Of a stretch of 36,762 nucleotides of DNA, positions 17,976-28,933 are shown one piece after another. The stretch spans positions 1 through 36,762 of the forward strand of contig JAKPKU010000217.1 in the NCBI GenBank assembly GCA_029553545.1. The letters are read 5' to 3'. Under the pieces are notes generated by a model. That model was given only the letters and a program-made list of their open reading frames with translations. It was not told the DNA's origin and made no database searches. The DNA is from Candidatus Cloacimonadota bacterium. Lineage in GTDB: Bacteria; Cloacimonadota; Cloacimonadia; Cloacimonadales; WRIO01. The first letter of the stretch is position 1. Each line of letters starts with the position of its first letter. A program made the position numbers and the translations under genes.

Positions 17976-18061
17976 GAAAAAATCAACTTTTATTAAGCAT
18001 ACGCAGAAAAAATTCTCTTTCTTTCTAATAGATCAATTTCTCTAAGGGATATTACCAGACC

Positions 18062-18148
18062 GAAAGTAGGCGCTCTCGTCTCTGCTGCACTATTAATAAA
18101 AACAATCTCTTCCTTTAGCGCAGCCGAAACTGGTGCACCTACTTCTTC
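18062..18148. repeat. Inverted pair of ~35-bp GTAGGYGC...CTATTAATA repeat
   Basis: GAAAGTAGGCGCTCTCGTCTCTGCTGCACTATTAATA (+, 18062-18098) facing the reverse complement of GAAGTAGGTGCACCAGTTTCGGCTGCGCTAAAG (18113-18148). Confidence 0.75.
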
Positions 18149-18499
18149 AATCTCAACTCTCAGAAAACAGTGTGTTGTCGTGTGTTGTTCAAAAAAAAAC
18201 AGCAATTACAAAAAATATGTTGACATATTATCGCTTTTTGTTCTTTACTCAGCAATAGTTAGAGCTTAACAACTTGAGACAATGTGACATAGTATTGTAT
18301 ATCAGTGATTTAGAAGTCACGGAGCGAAGCAGTGTTTCTCAACTTTATTGAGAGGATTGCAGGTATTTATGATATTAGCAAAACATTGACACCAAAATAA
18401 AGTTTTGGTAATATTGTTTTGAAAAAGTGCTAATGTGAAAAAGAATAAAATGATTGTGGCATGGCAAGGGGACGGAGTAATTGATACGCGGAGGGAAGA

Positions 18500-18766
18500 A
18501 TGAAACAAGACATCTTAAATCATTATAAAAGTACAGGGACTTATACTTATGCGGGTTTATATGCTGATTATTTTAAGAGTTTGCCTAATGATATACGTCA
18601 ATTAGGGAATCTTATTTGCTCACAGGTAATCCATCGTGTAACATTGCGTGAAGGAAATTCGGGCGCTAATTCTGATTTGACATATGGTGATATGACAAGG
18701 TTTCCTTGGTATCGTCTTCGTTGTGAAGATGATGTATTGTTAACTGCAATGGCTATGACAGCCGAA
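18500..18766 (+). pseudogene. Truncated transglutaminase-superfamily-like gene (5' part only)
   Basis: MKQDILNHYKSTGTYTYAGLYADYFKSLPNDIRQLGNLICSQVIHRVTL...YGDMTRFPWYRLRCEDDVLLTAMAMTAE resembles the N-terminus of a longer family; coding similarity stops where repeat sequence begins (~18764). Confidence 0.6.
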
Positions 18767-18850
18767 TGGAGGTGCATCTGTCTCGATCGCACTATTAATA
18801 AAAAACAATATCCGCAGCGAAGCGAGGACCAAAACAGTGTGTTGTTAAAA
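18764..18850. repeat. Repeat mosaic that truncates the preceding gene
   Basis: GGAGGTGCATCTGTCTCGATCGCACTATTAATAAAAA + CCGCAGCGAAGCGAGGACCAAAA + GTGTGTTGTT, three modules seen elsewhere in the window. Confidence 0.75.
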
Positions 18851-18878
18851 AAAAGAAAAGCGAAAGAGGAAAAACAAA

Positions 18879-19205
18879 ATGGCTTCAAAGATTGAATTTG
18901 TCGAGTTTGTCTGTGACCAGTTGAGCGAAGCGGGCAGTATTTCGTATAAGAAGATGTTTGGTGAATACGGGATTTATATGGATGGTAAGTTTATTGCTGC
19001 TGTGTGTGATAACCAGTTTTTTGTGAAAATTACTGAAGCAGGGCGAAAGGTTCTACCTGAACCAGTCGAAGCTGAAATGTATGAAGGTAGTAATTTGGCA
19101 TTTCTTATAGAAAATGTGGAAAATAGAGACTTGCTCAATAATTTACTAAAAGCAACATGGAGTGAACTTCCCTTTCCTAAACCAAAAAAGCCAAAAAAAC
19201 GATAA
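18879..19205 (+). CDS. TfoX N-terminal domain protein
   Basis: 108 aa; EFVCDQLSEAGSISYKKMFGEYGIYMDGKFIAAVCDNQFFVKIT. Confidence 0.88.
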   Translation: MASKIEFVEFVCDQLSEAGSISYKKMFGEYGIYMDGKFIAAVCDNQFFVKITEAGRKVLPEPVEAEMYEGSNLAFLIENVENRDLLNNLLKATWSELPFPKPKKPKKR

Positions 19206-19309
19206 TATGCAGCAATATTATCTCGAAGCATATAATAATTTCGTATCAATGATGGATGACTATGTGCAGATAATAGACACTAGCAAGAGATTCTGCACGG
19301 TGGAGGAAT

Positions 19310-20008
19310 ATGATCATACTGAGCAAGAATGGTTACACAATACATAAGACAATGACACCTAGGTGTGCTTGTTATATTATAGAAAAAGACAAATACTGTG
19401 TTCTCGTGGATACAAGCATGCGCTTCGAGAAAGATGCTGTTGCAAAAAGCATTCAAGCTATCGGAGGGCGAAAAATAGATGCAATATTTTTGACACACAG
19501 TCATACAGACCATGTCGCTAATGCACAGTATTTATCTGACCTTTTTCATTGTAAAGTTTATATTTCTGAAAAGGGGCTTGCAAACATTCAGCAAGGATGT
19601 TGTACCATGCCAAAGGGAACAAATTTGTTTAGCAAGCTAATCCAAAGGGCTGAACCCCAAATTCCATTTTATCATTTTACACGCTTTCAACCTTGCCCAC
19701 TGGCGGAACCTCTGAACAATGAGGTTTTAAAATATTATTTGGGTGAATCATCTGAATTGCTTGAGACCCCAGGTCATTCAAACGATAGCATATCTATCCT
19801 GCTCGACAACAACATTGCTTTGGTAGGCGACGCAATGGTCAACATTTTTGGCAATTTGTATCCTCCTTTTGCAGACGATGAAAAAGCCGTGATTACTTCA
19901 TGGAAAGCATTACTGGACACACAATGTGAATTACTATGCCCAGCTCACGGCAACCCGTTAAGACGAGAAAAACTGATATTTTCATATCAGAAGGTGGTAA
20001 GTTCCTAA
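19310..20008 (+). CDS. MBL-fold metallo-hydrolase
   Basis: HSHTDHVAN, ETPGHSNDS, LVGDAMVN, CPAHGNPL metal-binding motifs. Start uncertain (internal Met at 19352 possible). Confidence 0.88.
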   Translation: MIILSKNGYTIHKTMTPRCACYIIEKDKYCVLVDTSMRFEKDAVAKSIQAIGGRKIDAIFLTHSHTDHVANAQYLSDLFHCKVYISEKGLANIQQGCCTMPKGTNLFSKLIQRAEPQIPFYHFTRFQPCPLAEPLNNEVLKYYLGESSELLETPGHSNDSISILLDNNIALVGDAMVNIFGNLYPPFADDEKAVITSWKALLDTQCELLCPAHGNPLRREKLIFSYQKVVSS

Positions 20009-20165
20009 AACATACCACGTACAATAACATAAATTTGTATAAGAACCACTAAATGTCTACGAGTATATAATAGATTATCCAATTTCACGCAGCGAAGCGA
20101 GGATCACAACGTTCGTTGTTAAATGGTAAAATGAGATTATGTTTTATTATATTGGAGGTATTTCC

Positions 20166-20537
20166 ATGAACGATATCAAGGTAAAAAGAATTTATGAGGA
20201 TTCCAGTCAAGATGATGGTTTTAGAATTTTAGTGGATAGGCTGTGGTCAAGAGGTGTAAGTAAGGACAAGGCAAATATTCAAGAGTGGGCAAAAGATATT
20301 GCACCGAGCAGTGAAGTCAGGAAAAGATTTAACCATGATCCTGACCTGATGGATTGGTTTAGAACCCAGTATCTACAGGAGTTAAATGGCAATAAATCTG
20401 CTGATAATTTTATCGCTTTGGTGAGAGATAAACTGGAGCAAGGTAATGTAACGCTTTTGTACTCTGCAAAAGATGAAAAAATAAGCCAAGCAGTAGTTTT
20501 ATTGGAATGGCTTAAGGAGAGACTTGGAAAATTATGA
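20166..20537 (+). CDS. DUF488 (YeaO-like) family protein
   Basis: IKVKRIYEDSSQDDGFRILVDRLWSRGVSKDKANIQEWAKDIAPSSEVRKRFNHDP; start after TTGGAGG. Confidence 0.9.
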   Translation: MNDIKVKRIYEDSSQDDGFRILVDRLWSRGVSKDKANIQEWAKDIAPSSEVRKRFNHDPDLMDWFRTQYLQELNGNKSADNFIALVRDKLEQGNVTLLYSAKDEKISQAVVLLEWLKERLGKL

Positions 20538-20621
20538 CAAAGGGGTCAGGTGTATTGTGAAACAAGAACTGAGAACTAAGTTGACGGGTAATTTCACTTC
20601 GTGGAATTGGATGAGGGCTCT

Positions 20622-20700
20622 CGCTTCGCTGCGGGTATTTTAAAAAAATCGGTAGATTTTTTTAAACGTACCCACAACTATCCTTAGTTGTGCAGCGAAG
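20622..20700 (-). repeat. Three-stem structured repeat, copy 2 (inverted relative to 3764-3844)
   Basis: CTTCGCTGC(20624)/GCAGCGAAG(20700); AAAAAAATC-GGTA-GATTTTTTT (20642-20663); CACAACTA-TCCT-TAGTTGTG (20673-20692). Confidence 0.88.
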
Positions 20701-20857
20701 TTAAATCCAGTTCCCTTGTCACGAGGCAGTCAGTGGTATCGCCTGCGAAGGTGTAAAGAAGTAGGCGCGCCCGTCTCGGCTGCGCTATTAATACTCCCAT
20801 CCATATTTCAAAGCGTGTCAACACACCTGTTCCCTTGACACTCAGAAAAAAAAGTTG

Positions 20858-21014
20858 CCTCTAAATCCGCTTGTAGAAGGCATCTGCTGATTTAGGTGAA
20901 AATAGTTTTCAAAAAACCTCATTTTGTAAGCCCTATATATATAGAGGGTGATGTTTTTATTTTTGATTCTGCTTTATTCTTTTATAAGCTATTTTGTTTA
21001 CTATGCAACACTCC
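20858..21014 (+). repeat. ATATATA-core repeat, full-length copy
   Basis: ~157 bp aligns along its length with the reverse complement of 36465-36633. Confidence 0.88.
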
Positions 21015-21208
21015 TTACTTTATTTCTTTTTTAGGTAGAATTTTGAATAGTAAGTAGTTGGTAGAGCAGTCATCAAGACATTGATGGTATTTGGCAGAAA
21101 TCAGTTTGTATATGTGTTTATATTTTCAACATAATAAAGAGAGGTGTATGTTTTTTTATTACTAATATTTTTAATTAATATATTTTTTTAAAAAAGAGAA
21201 AAAAATAG

Positions 21209-21237
21209 TTGACATAAAAACTATGCTATAGAATATG
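21209..21237 (+). promoter_or_regulatory. Possible tuf/S10 operon promoter
   Basis: TTGACA at 21209 with an A/T-rich -10-like region (AATATG, N17). Confidence 0.4.
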
Positions 21238-21315
21238 GTCAAATTCAGGCAGAAATAAATATATATACTGCCGAAGTGATAAGCTGAATAAGCTTTAGAT
21301 CTATGGAGGAAAGAA

Positions 21316-22500
21316 ATGGCTAAGGAAAAATTTGTAAGAACCAAGCCACACGTCAATGTAGGGACCATTGGTCACGTCGATCATGGCAAGACTACATTAA
21401 CCGCAGCAATCACCAACTATTTAGCAAAAGTTGGCGGTGCAGCTGCCCGCTCTTTCGATAGTATTGACAATGCTCCGGAAGAAAAAGAAAGAGGTATTAC
21501 GATTGCGACATCGCACGTAGAATACCAAACAGAGACTCGTCACTATGCACACGTTGACTGTCCTGGTCACGCCGATTATGTCAAAAACATGATCACAGGC
21601 GCAGCACAGATGGACGGTGCAATTCTTGTTGTTTCAGCAGCAGATGGTCCGATGCCTCAAACACGTGAACACATCTTGCTTGCAAAGCAGGTGGGCGTGC
21701 CAGCTATGGTTGTATTTTTAAATAAATGCGACTTGGTTGACGACCCAGAATTGTTAGAATTAGTAGAACTTGAAGTTCGCGATCTTTTAAGCCAATATAG
21801 CTTCCCTGGTGACGATATTCCTATCGTTAAGGGCTCAGCTTTAAAAGGTTTGAATGGAGATCCAGAAGGTGAAGCAAGCTTAAAAGAATTGATGGAACAA
21901 GTTGACGCTTATATTCCATTACCAGAACGTAGTGTTGACAAACCTTTCTTAATGCCAGTGGAAGACGTATTCTCAATTCCTGGTCGTGGTACAGTTGCTA
22001 CAGGCCGTGTTGAGAGAGGCGTTTTGAAGCTCAATGATAAAGTTGAGAGACTTGGTATTAAAGAGACAATCGAGACAGTATGTACAGGTATCGAGATGTT
22101 CCGTAAAGTTATGGAGCAAGCAGAAGCTGGCGATAATATTGGTGTTTTACTTCGTGGTATCGGCAGAACAGATATCGAGCGCGGTATGGTTTTAGCTAAA
22201 CCTAAAACAATTAAACCTCATACCAAATTCAAAGGCGAAACTTATATCCTTACAGAAAAAGAAGGTGGTCGCCACAAACCATTCTTCAACGGTTATCGCC
22301 CACAATTCTATTTCCGTACAACCGACGTAACAGGAACATTGCATCTTCCAGAAGGCGTTGAAATGATTATGCCTGGTGACAATATCACAATCAGTGCAGA
22401 ACTTATCACCCCAATCGCGATGGAGCAAGGTCTTCGCTTTGCAATTCGTGAAGGTGGAAGAACTATCGGTGCTGGCGTAGTTGGCGAAGTTATTGATTAA
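21316..22500 (+). CDS. tuf: Elongation factor Tu
   Basis: [26 protein letters not shown], full-length EF-Tu. Confidence 0.99.
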   Translation: MAKEKFVRTKPHVNVGTIGHVDHGKTTLTAAITNYLAKVGGAAARSFDSIDNAPEEKERGITIATSHVEYQTETRHYAHVDCPGHADYVKNMITGAAQMDGAILVVSAADGPMPQTREHILLAKQVGVPAMVVFLNKCDLVDDPELLELVELEVRDLLSQYSFPGDDIPIVKGSALKGLNGDPEGEASLKELMEQVDAYIPLPERSVDKPFLMPVEDVFSIPGRGTVATGRVERGVLKLNDKVERLGIKETIETVCTGIEMFRKVMEQAEAGDNIGVLLRGIGRTDIERGMVLAKPKTIKPHTKFKGETYILTEKEGGRHKPFFNGYRPQFYFRTTDVTGTLHLPEGVEMIMPGDNITISAELITPIAMEQGLRFAIREGGRTIGAGVVGEVID

Positions 22501-22509
22501 GGAGAAAAA

Positions 22510-22830
22510 ATGAGTAAAGCTGAAAAAATCAATAGCATAAGAATCAGATTAAAAGCGTATGATTATCGTTTATTAGATAAATCAGTAGCAGAAATTGTAA
22601 AAAATACACGTGATACAGGTGCTAAAATTGTGGGTCCTATCCCTCTACCAACAGAGCGTACCCTTTATACAATATTGAGATCACCTCACGTTAATCGCAA
22701 GGCTCGTGACCAGTATGAAATGCTTGTTCACAAAAGAATGATCGACATTATCAATGCAACTCCGCAAACAACCACCGCTTTGAAGAAACTCAATCTTCCA
22801 GCTGGCGTTCATGTGGAAATCAAAGTATAG
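22510..22830 (+). CDS. rpsJ: Ribosomal protein S10
   Basis: [15 protein letters not shown]...[29 protein letters not shown]. Confidence 0.98.
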   Translation: MSKAEKINSIRIRLKAYDYRLLDKSVAEIVKNTRDTGAKIVGPIPLPTERTLYTILRSPHVNRKARDQYEMLVHKRMIDIINATPQTTTALKKLNLPAGVHVEIKV

Positions 22831-22841
22831 GGGGATCAGAG

Positions 22842-23459
22842 ATGCTCGGTTTAATTGGTAAAAAAATAGCTATGACTCAAATCTTTGATAAAGATGGCAA
22901 AGTTGTACCTGTGACTGTTCTTGAAGTTGGACCATGTGTAGTGGTGCAAAAGAAAACAACAGATAAAGATGGATACAATGCTATTCAATTAGGTTTTGAA
23001 GAAATAGTCGAAAGAAAAGTTAAAAAGCCTGTTTTAGGGCATTTTAAAAAGCACAATTCAAAAGCGTATCGTTATTTACGCGAATTTAGAATAGATCATA
23101 TTGAAGACTTTTCAGAAGGTCAAGCTTTGGATCTCAATATTTTCCAAGAAAATGAGATCGTAAAAGTTATCGGCACTTCTAAAGGTAGAGGATTTGCTGG
23201 CGTGATGAAACGTCATAATTTTAGTGGCTTTGAAATGGGTCATGGCGTCCATGAAAGCTTTCGTGGCGGTGGATCTATTGGTCAATGCGCAACCCCTGCA
23301 AGAGTATTAAAGGGGCGCAAAATGGCTGGTCACTTTGGCGTTGATCGCGTTACTGTAAAGAACTTAAAAATTGTTAAGCTCGATAAAGAACGCAACCTTG
23401 TGATGATTAAAGGCGCAGTTCCTGGTCATCGTAATAGCCTAATTTACTTGAGCAAATAG
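22842..23459 (+). CDS. rplC: Ribosomal protein L3
   Basis: MLGLIGKKIAMTQIFD; GTSKGRGFAGVMKRHNF. Confidence 0.98.
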   Translation: MLGLIGKKIAMTQIFDKDGKVVPVTVLEVGPCVVVQKKTTDKDGYNAIQLGFEEIVERKVKKPVLGHFKKHNSKAYRYLREFRIDHIEDFSEGQALDLNIFQENEIVKVIGTSKGRGFAGVMKRHNFSGFEMGHGVHESFRGGGSIGQCATPARVLKGRKMAGHFGVDRVTVKNLKIVKLDKERNLVMIKGAVPGHRNSLIYLSK

Positions 23460-23471
23460 TAAGAGGTAACA

Positions 23472-24104
23472 ATGATAGAAGCTATAAAATTTTCAGCAAA
23501 TGGTGAGCAAATCGGCACTGTTAAATTGCCAGAATCACTCTTCGCTGTTACATGTAATAACCCAAAATCACTCCTCTATGAAGTTGTAAAAACTTATTTG
23601 CAAAACCAAAGACAAGGTACAGTTGCAAAAAGAGGACGTGGTGAAGTACGCGGAAGCACAAGAAAGATTTTTAAACAAAAAGGTTCCGGTAATGCGCGTA
23701 TGGGTAATAATAGAACACCAATTAGACGTGGTGGTGGTATGGCTTTTGCCGTAAAACCAAAAGATTGGTATTCTGTAATTCCAAGTAAAAAGAAAAGACT
23801 TGCACTTAAATTAGCTTTGACTGAAAAAGCAAACGATAAGCAAGTTATTATTATTGAGTCACTTAGTTTTGATAAACCATCAACCAAAAGCGCTGTTGAA
23901 TTATTGGGTAAAATTGCACCAGAAACAGGAAAAAAGCTAATGGTCGTTAATGGTTCAGATATAAACATCATCAAATCATTTAGCAATATTCCTCAAATCA
24001 GAATGGATCGCGCAGATGGTTTATATGCTTACGAAGTATTGAATTGCAAATATCTCATCATGACTGAAGAAGCACTAAATAAAGCTGTGGAGGTATTTGA
24101 ATAA
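23472..24104 (+). CDS. rplD: Ribosomal protein L4
   Basis: RQGTVAKRGRGEVRGSTRKIFKQKGSGNARMG. Confidence 0.97.
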   Translation: MIEAIKFSANGEQIGTVKLPESLFAVTCNNPKSLLYEVVKTYLQNQRQGTVAKRGRGEVRGSTRKIFKQKGSGNARMGNNRTPIRRGGGMAFAVKPKDWYSVIPSKKKRLALKLALTEKANDKQVIIIESLSFDKPSTKSAVELLGKIAPETGKKLMVVNGSDINIIKSFSNIPQIRMDRADGLYAYEVLNCKYLIMTEEALNKAVEVFE

Positions 24105-24391
24105 TGAAAAATCCAAGAGAAATAATCATTAGCCCAATATTTACCGAAAAATCAACACAAGCACAGTCTCTTCAGAATGCTTATACATTCAAAGTAAGTA
24201 TCAATGCTAACAAAATTGAAATCAAAAAAGCAATAGAAAAAGTATTTTCAGTTGATGTTGTCGATGTAAACACCATTCGTATGTATGGCAAACCAAAAAG
24301 ATTAGGACGCTATGAAGGTAGAAGACCTAATTGGAAAAAGGCTGTCGTTACCATTAAGAGTGGTCAATCTATTGCAGATTTTGAGATATAA
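24104..24391 (+). CDS. rplW: Ribosomal protein L23
   Basis: EIIISPIFTEKST..NAYTFKVSINANKIEIKKAIEKVFSVDVVDVNT. Confidence 0.97.
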   Translation: MKNPREIIISPIFTEKSTQAQSLQNAYTFKVSINANKIEIKKAIEKVFSVDVVDVNTIRMYGKPKRLGRYEGRRPNWKKAVVTIKSGQSIADFEI

Positions 24392-24405
24392 AGCAGGAGT
24401 AAAAA

Positions 24406-25236
24406 ATGGGAATCAAAAAATATAAACCAGTTACACCTACTATGAGATACCGTACTGGTTACACATTTGAAGAAATTACAAAATCAACACCTGAAAAATC
24501 TTTGATCGTGCCTCTACCACAAAAAGCAGGTAGAAACAATATGGGTCGCATCACAATTCGCAGACGCGGTGGTGGACATAAAAGATTTTACAGAATCATT
24601 GATTTTAAAAGAAATAAAATTGGTGTTCCTGCAAAAGTTGCATCTATTGAATACGATCCAAATCGTACCGCAAGAATCGCATTATTGCACTATGCAGATG
24701 GAGAAAAAAGATATATCCTTGCTCCTGTTGGTTTGAAAGTTGGAGATAGCTTGATGTCAGGTCCAAAAGCTCCAATCGTTACAGGTAATGCATTGCCTTT
24801 AGAAAACATTCCTTTGGGCACTACCGTGCACAATGTTGAATTTACAATGAAAAAAGGCGGTCAGCTTTGCCGTGCAGCAGGAAGCTTTGCACAAGTATTA
24901 GCAAAAGAAGGCAATTATGTACACGTGAAAATGCCATCAGGCGACGTTCATTTAGTACGTAAAGAATGCTATGCAACAATTGGTCAAGTAAGTAATATCG
25001 AACATAATATAATCTGGCTTGGAAAAGCTGGTAGAACACGCTGGTTGGGTAGAAGACCTAAGGTTCGTGGTGTTGCAATGAACCCAGTAGATCACCCAAT
25101 GGGCGGTGGTGAAGGTAAAACCTCAGGTGGTGGACACCCAGTTTCACCTTGGGGCAAGCCTGCTAAGGGTGGTAAAACACGTAACCGTAAAAAATACTCT
25201 AACAAGTATATTATCAAAGCGAAAGTTAAAAAATAG
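24406..25236 (+). CDS. rplB: Ribosomal protein L2
   Basis: [49 protein letters not shown]. Confidence 0.99.
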   Translation: MGIKKYKPVTPTMRYRTGYTFEEITKSTPEKSLIVPLPQKAGRNNMGRITIRRRGGGHKRFYRIIDFKRNKIGVPAKVASIEYDPNRTARIALLHYADGEKRYILAPVGLKVGDSLMSGPKAPIVTGNALPLENIPLGTTVHNVEFTMKKGGQLCRAAGSFAQVLAKEGNYVHVKMPSGDVHLVRKECYATIGQVSNIEHNIIWLGKAGRTRWLGRRPKVRGVAMNPVDHPMGGGEGKTSGGGHPVSPWGKPAKGGKTRNRKKYSNKYIIKAKVKK

Positions 25237-25244
25237 GAGAATAT

Positions 25245-25523
25245 ATGGCTCGTTCAATTAAAAAAGGACCTTTCGTTGATGATCATTTGATGAAAAAAAT
25301 ATTTGTTCTAAACGAAGAAAATAAAAAGTCTGTCGTCAAGACATGGTCAAGAAGATCAACTATAACACCAGATTTTATTGGTCATACCCTTGCAGTACAT
25401 AATGGCAAGAAGTTTGTGCCCGTTTATGTAACTGAAAATATGGTAGGTCATAAATTAGGTGAATTTTCTCCTACTCGCACTTATCGTGGACATAAAGAGA
25501 AGAAGAAAAAGGTTGGAAGATAA
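25245..25523 (+). CDS. rpsS: Ribosomal protein S19
   Basis: [19 protein letters not shown]. Confidence 0.98.
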   Translation: MARSIKKGPFVDDHLMKKIFVLNEENKKSVVKTWSRRSTITPDFIGHTLAVHNGKKFVPVYVTENMVGHKLGEFSPTRTYRGHKEKKKKVGR

Positions 25524-25534
25524 GGAGTTGATGA

Positions 25535-25891
25535 ATGGAAGACATTAAAAAAACAGAATCAATCGCTAAGTTAAACAATCATCGCTGTTCAGCTCGTAAG
25601 GCAAGATTAGTACTTGACATGATCCGCGGCAAAAGCGTTAATGAAGCTAAAAAAATCCTTCTCTTCTCAAGTAAGAGAGTATCAGAAAGTATTGGTAAAT
25701 TACTTAATTCTGCCGTTGCAAACGTAACCCAGAAAAATGGTAAGATTGAAATCGATAAAATGATTGTAAATAAAGCATTTGCAGATGAAGGCGCAACAAT
25801 GAAAAGATTTCGCCCCAGAGCTCAAGGCCGTGCAACTGTAATAAGAAAAAGATCATGCCACATTACTATCGGCATTGCAGAAAAAGAATAG
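25535..25891 (+). CDS. rplV: Ribosomal protein L22
   Basis: NHRCSARKARLVLDMIRGKSV; RFRPRAQGRATVIRKRSCHITI. Confidence 0.97.
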   Translation: MEDIKKTESIAKLNNHRCSARKARLVLDMIRGKSVNEAKKILLFSSKRVSESIGKLLNSAVANVTQKNGKIEIDKMIVNKAFADEGATMKRFRPRAQGRATVIRKRSCHITIGIAEKE

Positions 25892-25900
25892 GGGGAACCT

Positions 25901-26557
25901 TTGGGACAAAAAATTAATCCTAATTTATTTCGCCTTGGTATCAACAAAACACACCAATCTGTCTGGTATAGCGAAGGCAAAGAATATATTCAGAACTTAC
26001 ATGAAGATTTGAAAATAAAGAAATATATTAAGAACCGTTTAAAAGGTGCAATGACATCAAATGTTGTAATCGCTCGTAAAACCAACTCAATAAATATCGA
26101 TATCCATACAGCAAGACCTGGTCAAGTAATCGGTAGAAAAGGTGAAGCTATTGATGCATTGAGAGCGGAAATAACTCATATGATAAACAAAAACCGTGAA
26201 ACACCTATTACGGTGTTCATTAATATTAATGAAATTAAAAAAACATGGCTCGACGCAAGATTAGTGGGCGAAGAAGTCGCTCGCCAATTGCAAGAACGTG
26301 TGTCCTTCCGTAGAGCAATGAAACAAGCTATTAGAAACTCACTTAAAGATGGTGCTCTTGGCATCAAAATCCAATGCTCAGGCCGTCTTGGTGGAGCTGA
26401 AATGGCTCGAACAGAACGTTATCAACAAGGTAGAACCCCATTACAAACTTTGCGTGCAGATATTGATTACGCTATCGTAGAATCCCTTACTACTTACGGT
26501 ATAATCGGAATTAAAGTCTGGATATACAAGGGTGATATCTTGAGCAAGGAGATTTAA
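25901..26557 (+). CDS. rpsC: Ribosomal protein S3 (TTG start)
   Basis: [32 protein letters not shown] start at 25901. Confidence 0.97.
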   Translation: MGQKINPNLFRLGINKTHQSVWYSEGKEYIQNLHEDLKIKKYIKNRLKGAMTSNVVIARKTNSINIDIHTARPGQVIGRKGEAIDALRAEITHMINKNRETPITVFININEIKKTWLDARLVGEEVARQLQERVSFRRAMKQAIRNSLKDGALGIKIQCSGRLGGAEMARTERYQQGRTPLQTLRADIDYAIVESLTTYGIIGIKVWIYKGDILSKEI

Positions 26558-26559
26558 GA

Positions 26560-26979
26560 ATGTTAGCACCAAAAAAAGTTAAATATAGAAAACAAATGAA
26601 GGGCCGTAGAGCCGGCTTAGCTTACACAGGATGCAATGTAAGCTTCGGAGACTTTGGTTTAATCGCTACAGAAGCTGGCTGGATTAATAGCCGTCAGATT
26701 GAAGCTGCCCGTGTTGCTATAACAAGACATATGAAGCGTGTAGGTCGTGTTTGGATCAGAATATTCCCAGATAAACCTGTTACTTCAAAACCTGCTGAGA
26801 CTCGTATGGGTAAAGGTAAAGGCGCTCCAGATCACTGGGTAGCAGTTGTAAAACCTGGTAGAGTTTTATTTGAACTTGAAGGCGTGAGCAATGAAGTTGC
26901 TCGTGAAGCAATGCGTCTTGCAAGCCATAAATTGCCTGTAACAACAAAAGTGATAGCACGCGAGGGAGTAGAACTATGA
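26560..26979 (+). CDS. rplP: Ribosomal protein L16
   Basis: [19 protein letters not shown]. Confidence 0.98.
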   Translation: MLAPKKVKYRKQMKGRRAGLAYTGCNVSFGDFGLIATEAGWINSRQIEAARVAITRHMKRVGRVWIRIFPDKPVTSKPAETRMGKGKGAPDHWVAVVKPGRVLFELEGVSNEVAREAMRLASHKLPVTTKVIAREGVEL

Positions 26980-27179
26980 AAAGCGCAGAATTACGCGATT
27001 TAACATTAGAAGATTTGAACAAAAGAATTGAAGACTTAAAAGAAGAACTTTTTAACCTTCGCATTCAAAAAGTACGTAATCGTCTCGAAAATACATCTCG
27101 TATCCGCGATGTACGCCGCGATGTTGCTCGTGCTTTAACCGTATTAACCGAAAAAAATAATGCAAGTAAGAGGTCCTAA
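26976..27179 (+). CDS. rpmC: Ribosomal protein L29
   Basis: [28 protein letters not shown]. Confidence 0.95.
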   Translation: MKSAELRDLTLEDLNKRIEDLKEELFNLRIQKVRNRLENTSRIRDVRRDVARALTVLTEKNNASKRS

Positions 27180-27434
27180 ATGGCTATCGAAAGAAGAGTA
27201 AAAAAGATCGGTACCGTAGTTAGCGATAAAATGGATAAAAGCGTCGTTGTGAGAGTTGAAAAACACTTTATGCACCCGCTTTATAAAAAAGTCGTTAGAA
27301 AACATAAGAAATTTATGGCTCACGATGAAACAAACGATTGTCATGATGGTGATATCGTCGAAATTAGAGAATGTGCTCCTCATAGCAGAAATAAGCGCTG
27401 GGAAATCATTCGCGTTGTTGAAAGATCTAAGTAA
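27180..27434 (+). CDS. rpsQ: Ribosomal protein S17
   Basis: [40 protein letters not shown]. Confidence 0.97.
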   Translation: MAIERRVKKIGTVVSDKMDKSVVVRVEKHFMHPLYKKVVRKHKKFMAHDETNDCHDGDIVEIRECAPHSRNKRWEIIRVVERSK

Positions 27435-27445
27435 GGAGTCTAACC

Positions 27446-27814
27446 ATGATTCAAGTGGAAAGTAGATTAAATATTGCTGATAATTCTGGCGGCAGAAAAG
27501 CAATGTGTATAAAAGTTCTTGGTGGTAGTAAAAGAAAATATGCAAGCGTCGGTGATATTATCGTCGTTGCTATTAAATCCGCTACACCAGGCGCTAAAGT
27601 TAAAAAAGGCACAGTCGAAAAAGCTGTAATTGTGAGAACTTCTAAAGAAGTTAGAAGAGCTGACGGATCTTATATTCGTTTTCAAGACAATGCAGCAGTT
27701 ATTATCGACGATCGTATGGAACCAAAAGGTAGCCGTATCTTTGGACCAGTAGCCCGCGAATTAAGAGAAAAACAATTTACCAAAATTGTCTCTCTTGCAC
27801 CTGAAGTATTGTAG
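27446..27814 (+). CDS. rplN: Ribosomal protein L14
   Basis: [27 protein letters not shown]. Confidence 0.98.
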   Translation: MIQVESRLNIADNSGGRKAMCIKVLGGSKRKYASVGDIIVVAIKSATPGAKVKKGTVEKAVIVRTSKEVRRADGSYIRFQDNAAVIIDDRMEPKGSRIFGPVARELREKQFTKIVSLAPEVL

Positions 27815-27823
27815 GAGTCAGAA

Positions 27824-28141
27824 ATGAATAACAGATTAAGAATTCGCAAAGGTGATACAGTCGTTGTCACAACAGGTAAGTATAAAGGTGTTAAAGGAAA
27901 AGTTCTTAAAGTTTTTCCTGAAGCTAGAAAAATAATCGTTGAACGTGTTAATTTCATTAAGAAAAGCACTCGCCCAACTCAACAAAACCAACAAGGTGGA
28001 ATCATTGAAAAAGAATCACCTATCCATGTTTCAAATGTAATGCTTTGGAACTCCAAAATCAATGATGTCACAAAAGCTGTTTTTAAAGTTATTGGCGATA
28101 AAAGAGTGCGTGTTTGCCATAAAACAGGCGACGAAATTTAA
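27824..28141 (+). CDS. rplX: Ribosomal protein L24
   Basis: RIRKGDTVVVTTGKYKGVKGKVLKVFPEARKIIVERVN. Confidence 0.97.
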   Translation: MNNRLRIRKGDTVVVTTGKYKGVKGKVLKVFPEARKIIVERVNFIKKSTRPTQQNQQGGIIEKESPIHVSNVMLWNSKINDVTKAVFKVIGDKRVRVCHKTGDEI

Positions 28142-28154
28142 TAAGGAGTAATGT

Positions 28155-28709
28155 ATGAACCGCTTAAGAGAAAAATATAAAACAGAAGTAATCCCTACAT
28201 TACAAAAAACATATAATTATAAAAATGTCAATCAAGTCCCAAAGTTAGAAAAAATAGTTGTATCTATGGGTGTTGGTGAAGCTACACAAAATAAGGCACT
28301 TTTAGACAATGCTGTAAAAGATATGACACAAATCACAGGACGTAAACCTCTTATCACAAAAGCTAAAAAATCAATTTCAAACTTCAAATTGAGAGAAGGC
28401 GTAGCGATCGGCTGTAAAGTGACATTGAGAGGCGAAGTAATGTATGAATTTTTTGACCGACTTGTTTCAATCACTTTACCACGTGTTCGCGACTTTAAGG
28501 GTGTTCCTCTAAACTCATTTGACGGAAGAGGTAATTATTCTCTTGGTATCAAAGAACAAACTGTTTTTCCAGAGATTGAATTTGAGAAGATCGATCAAAT
28601 TAGAGGCTTAAATATTGCTTTAGTAACAACTGCTCATACCGATGAAGAAGCAAGAATGTTTCTGAAACTTATGGGTATGCCTTTTGTTAAAAAAGAAAAA
28701 AATGATTAG
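28155..28709 (+). CDS. rplE: Ribosomal protein L5
   Basis: [41 protein letters not shown]. Confidence 0.98.
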   Translation: MNRLREKYKTEVIPTLQKTYNYKNVNQVPKLEKIVVSMGVGEATQNKALLDNAVKDMTQITGRKPLITKAKKSISNFKLREGVAIGCKVTLRGEVMYEFFDRLVSITLPRVRDFKGVPLNSFDGRGNYSLGIKEQTVFPEIEFEKIDQIRGLNIALVTTAHTDEEARMFLKLMGMPFVKKEKND

Positions 28710-28731
28710 ATAAAGCGAAAAGGAGAGTACC

Positions 28732-28917
28732 TTGGCTAAAAAATCTTTAGTTGTAAAAGCTCAAAAGAAACCCAAATTTGCGGTCAGAGCTTATAATCGT
28801 TGCCAAATCTGTGGTAGAGCAAGAGCTTATATAAGAGACTTTGGCATTTGTCGTTTATGTTTTAGAAACCTCGTTGCAAACGGCGAAATTCCTGGCGTTA
28901 GAAGAGCCAGCTGGTAA
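28732..28917 (+). CDS. rpsZ: Ribosomal protein S14, zinc-binding type Z (TTG start)
   Basis: [38 protein letters not shown]. Confidence 0.96.
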   Translation: MAKKSLVVKAQKKPKFAVRAYNRCQICGRARAYIRDFGICRLCFRNLVANGEIPGVRRASW

Positions 28918-28933
28918 TATTTGGAGGAAATAA

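Noticed and set aside
17993-18205. 70-aa minus-strand ORF
   Set aside because: Covers the inverted repeat pair and an ACAACACAC tract; no evidence of coding.
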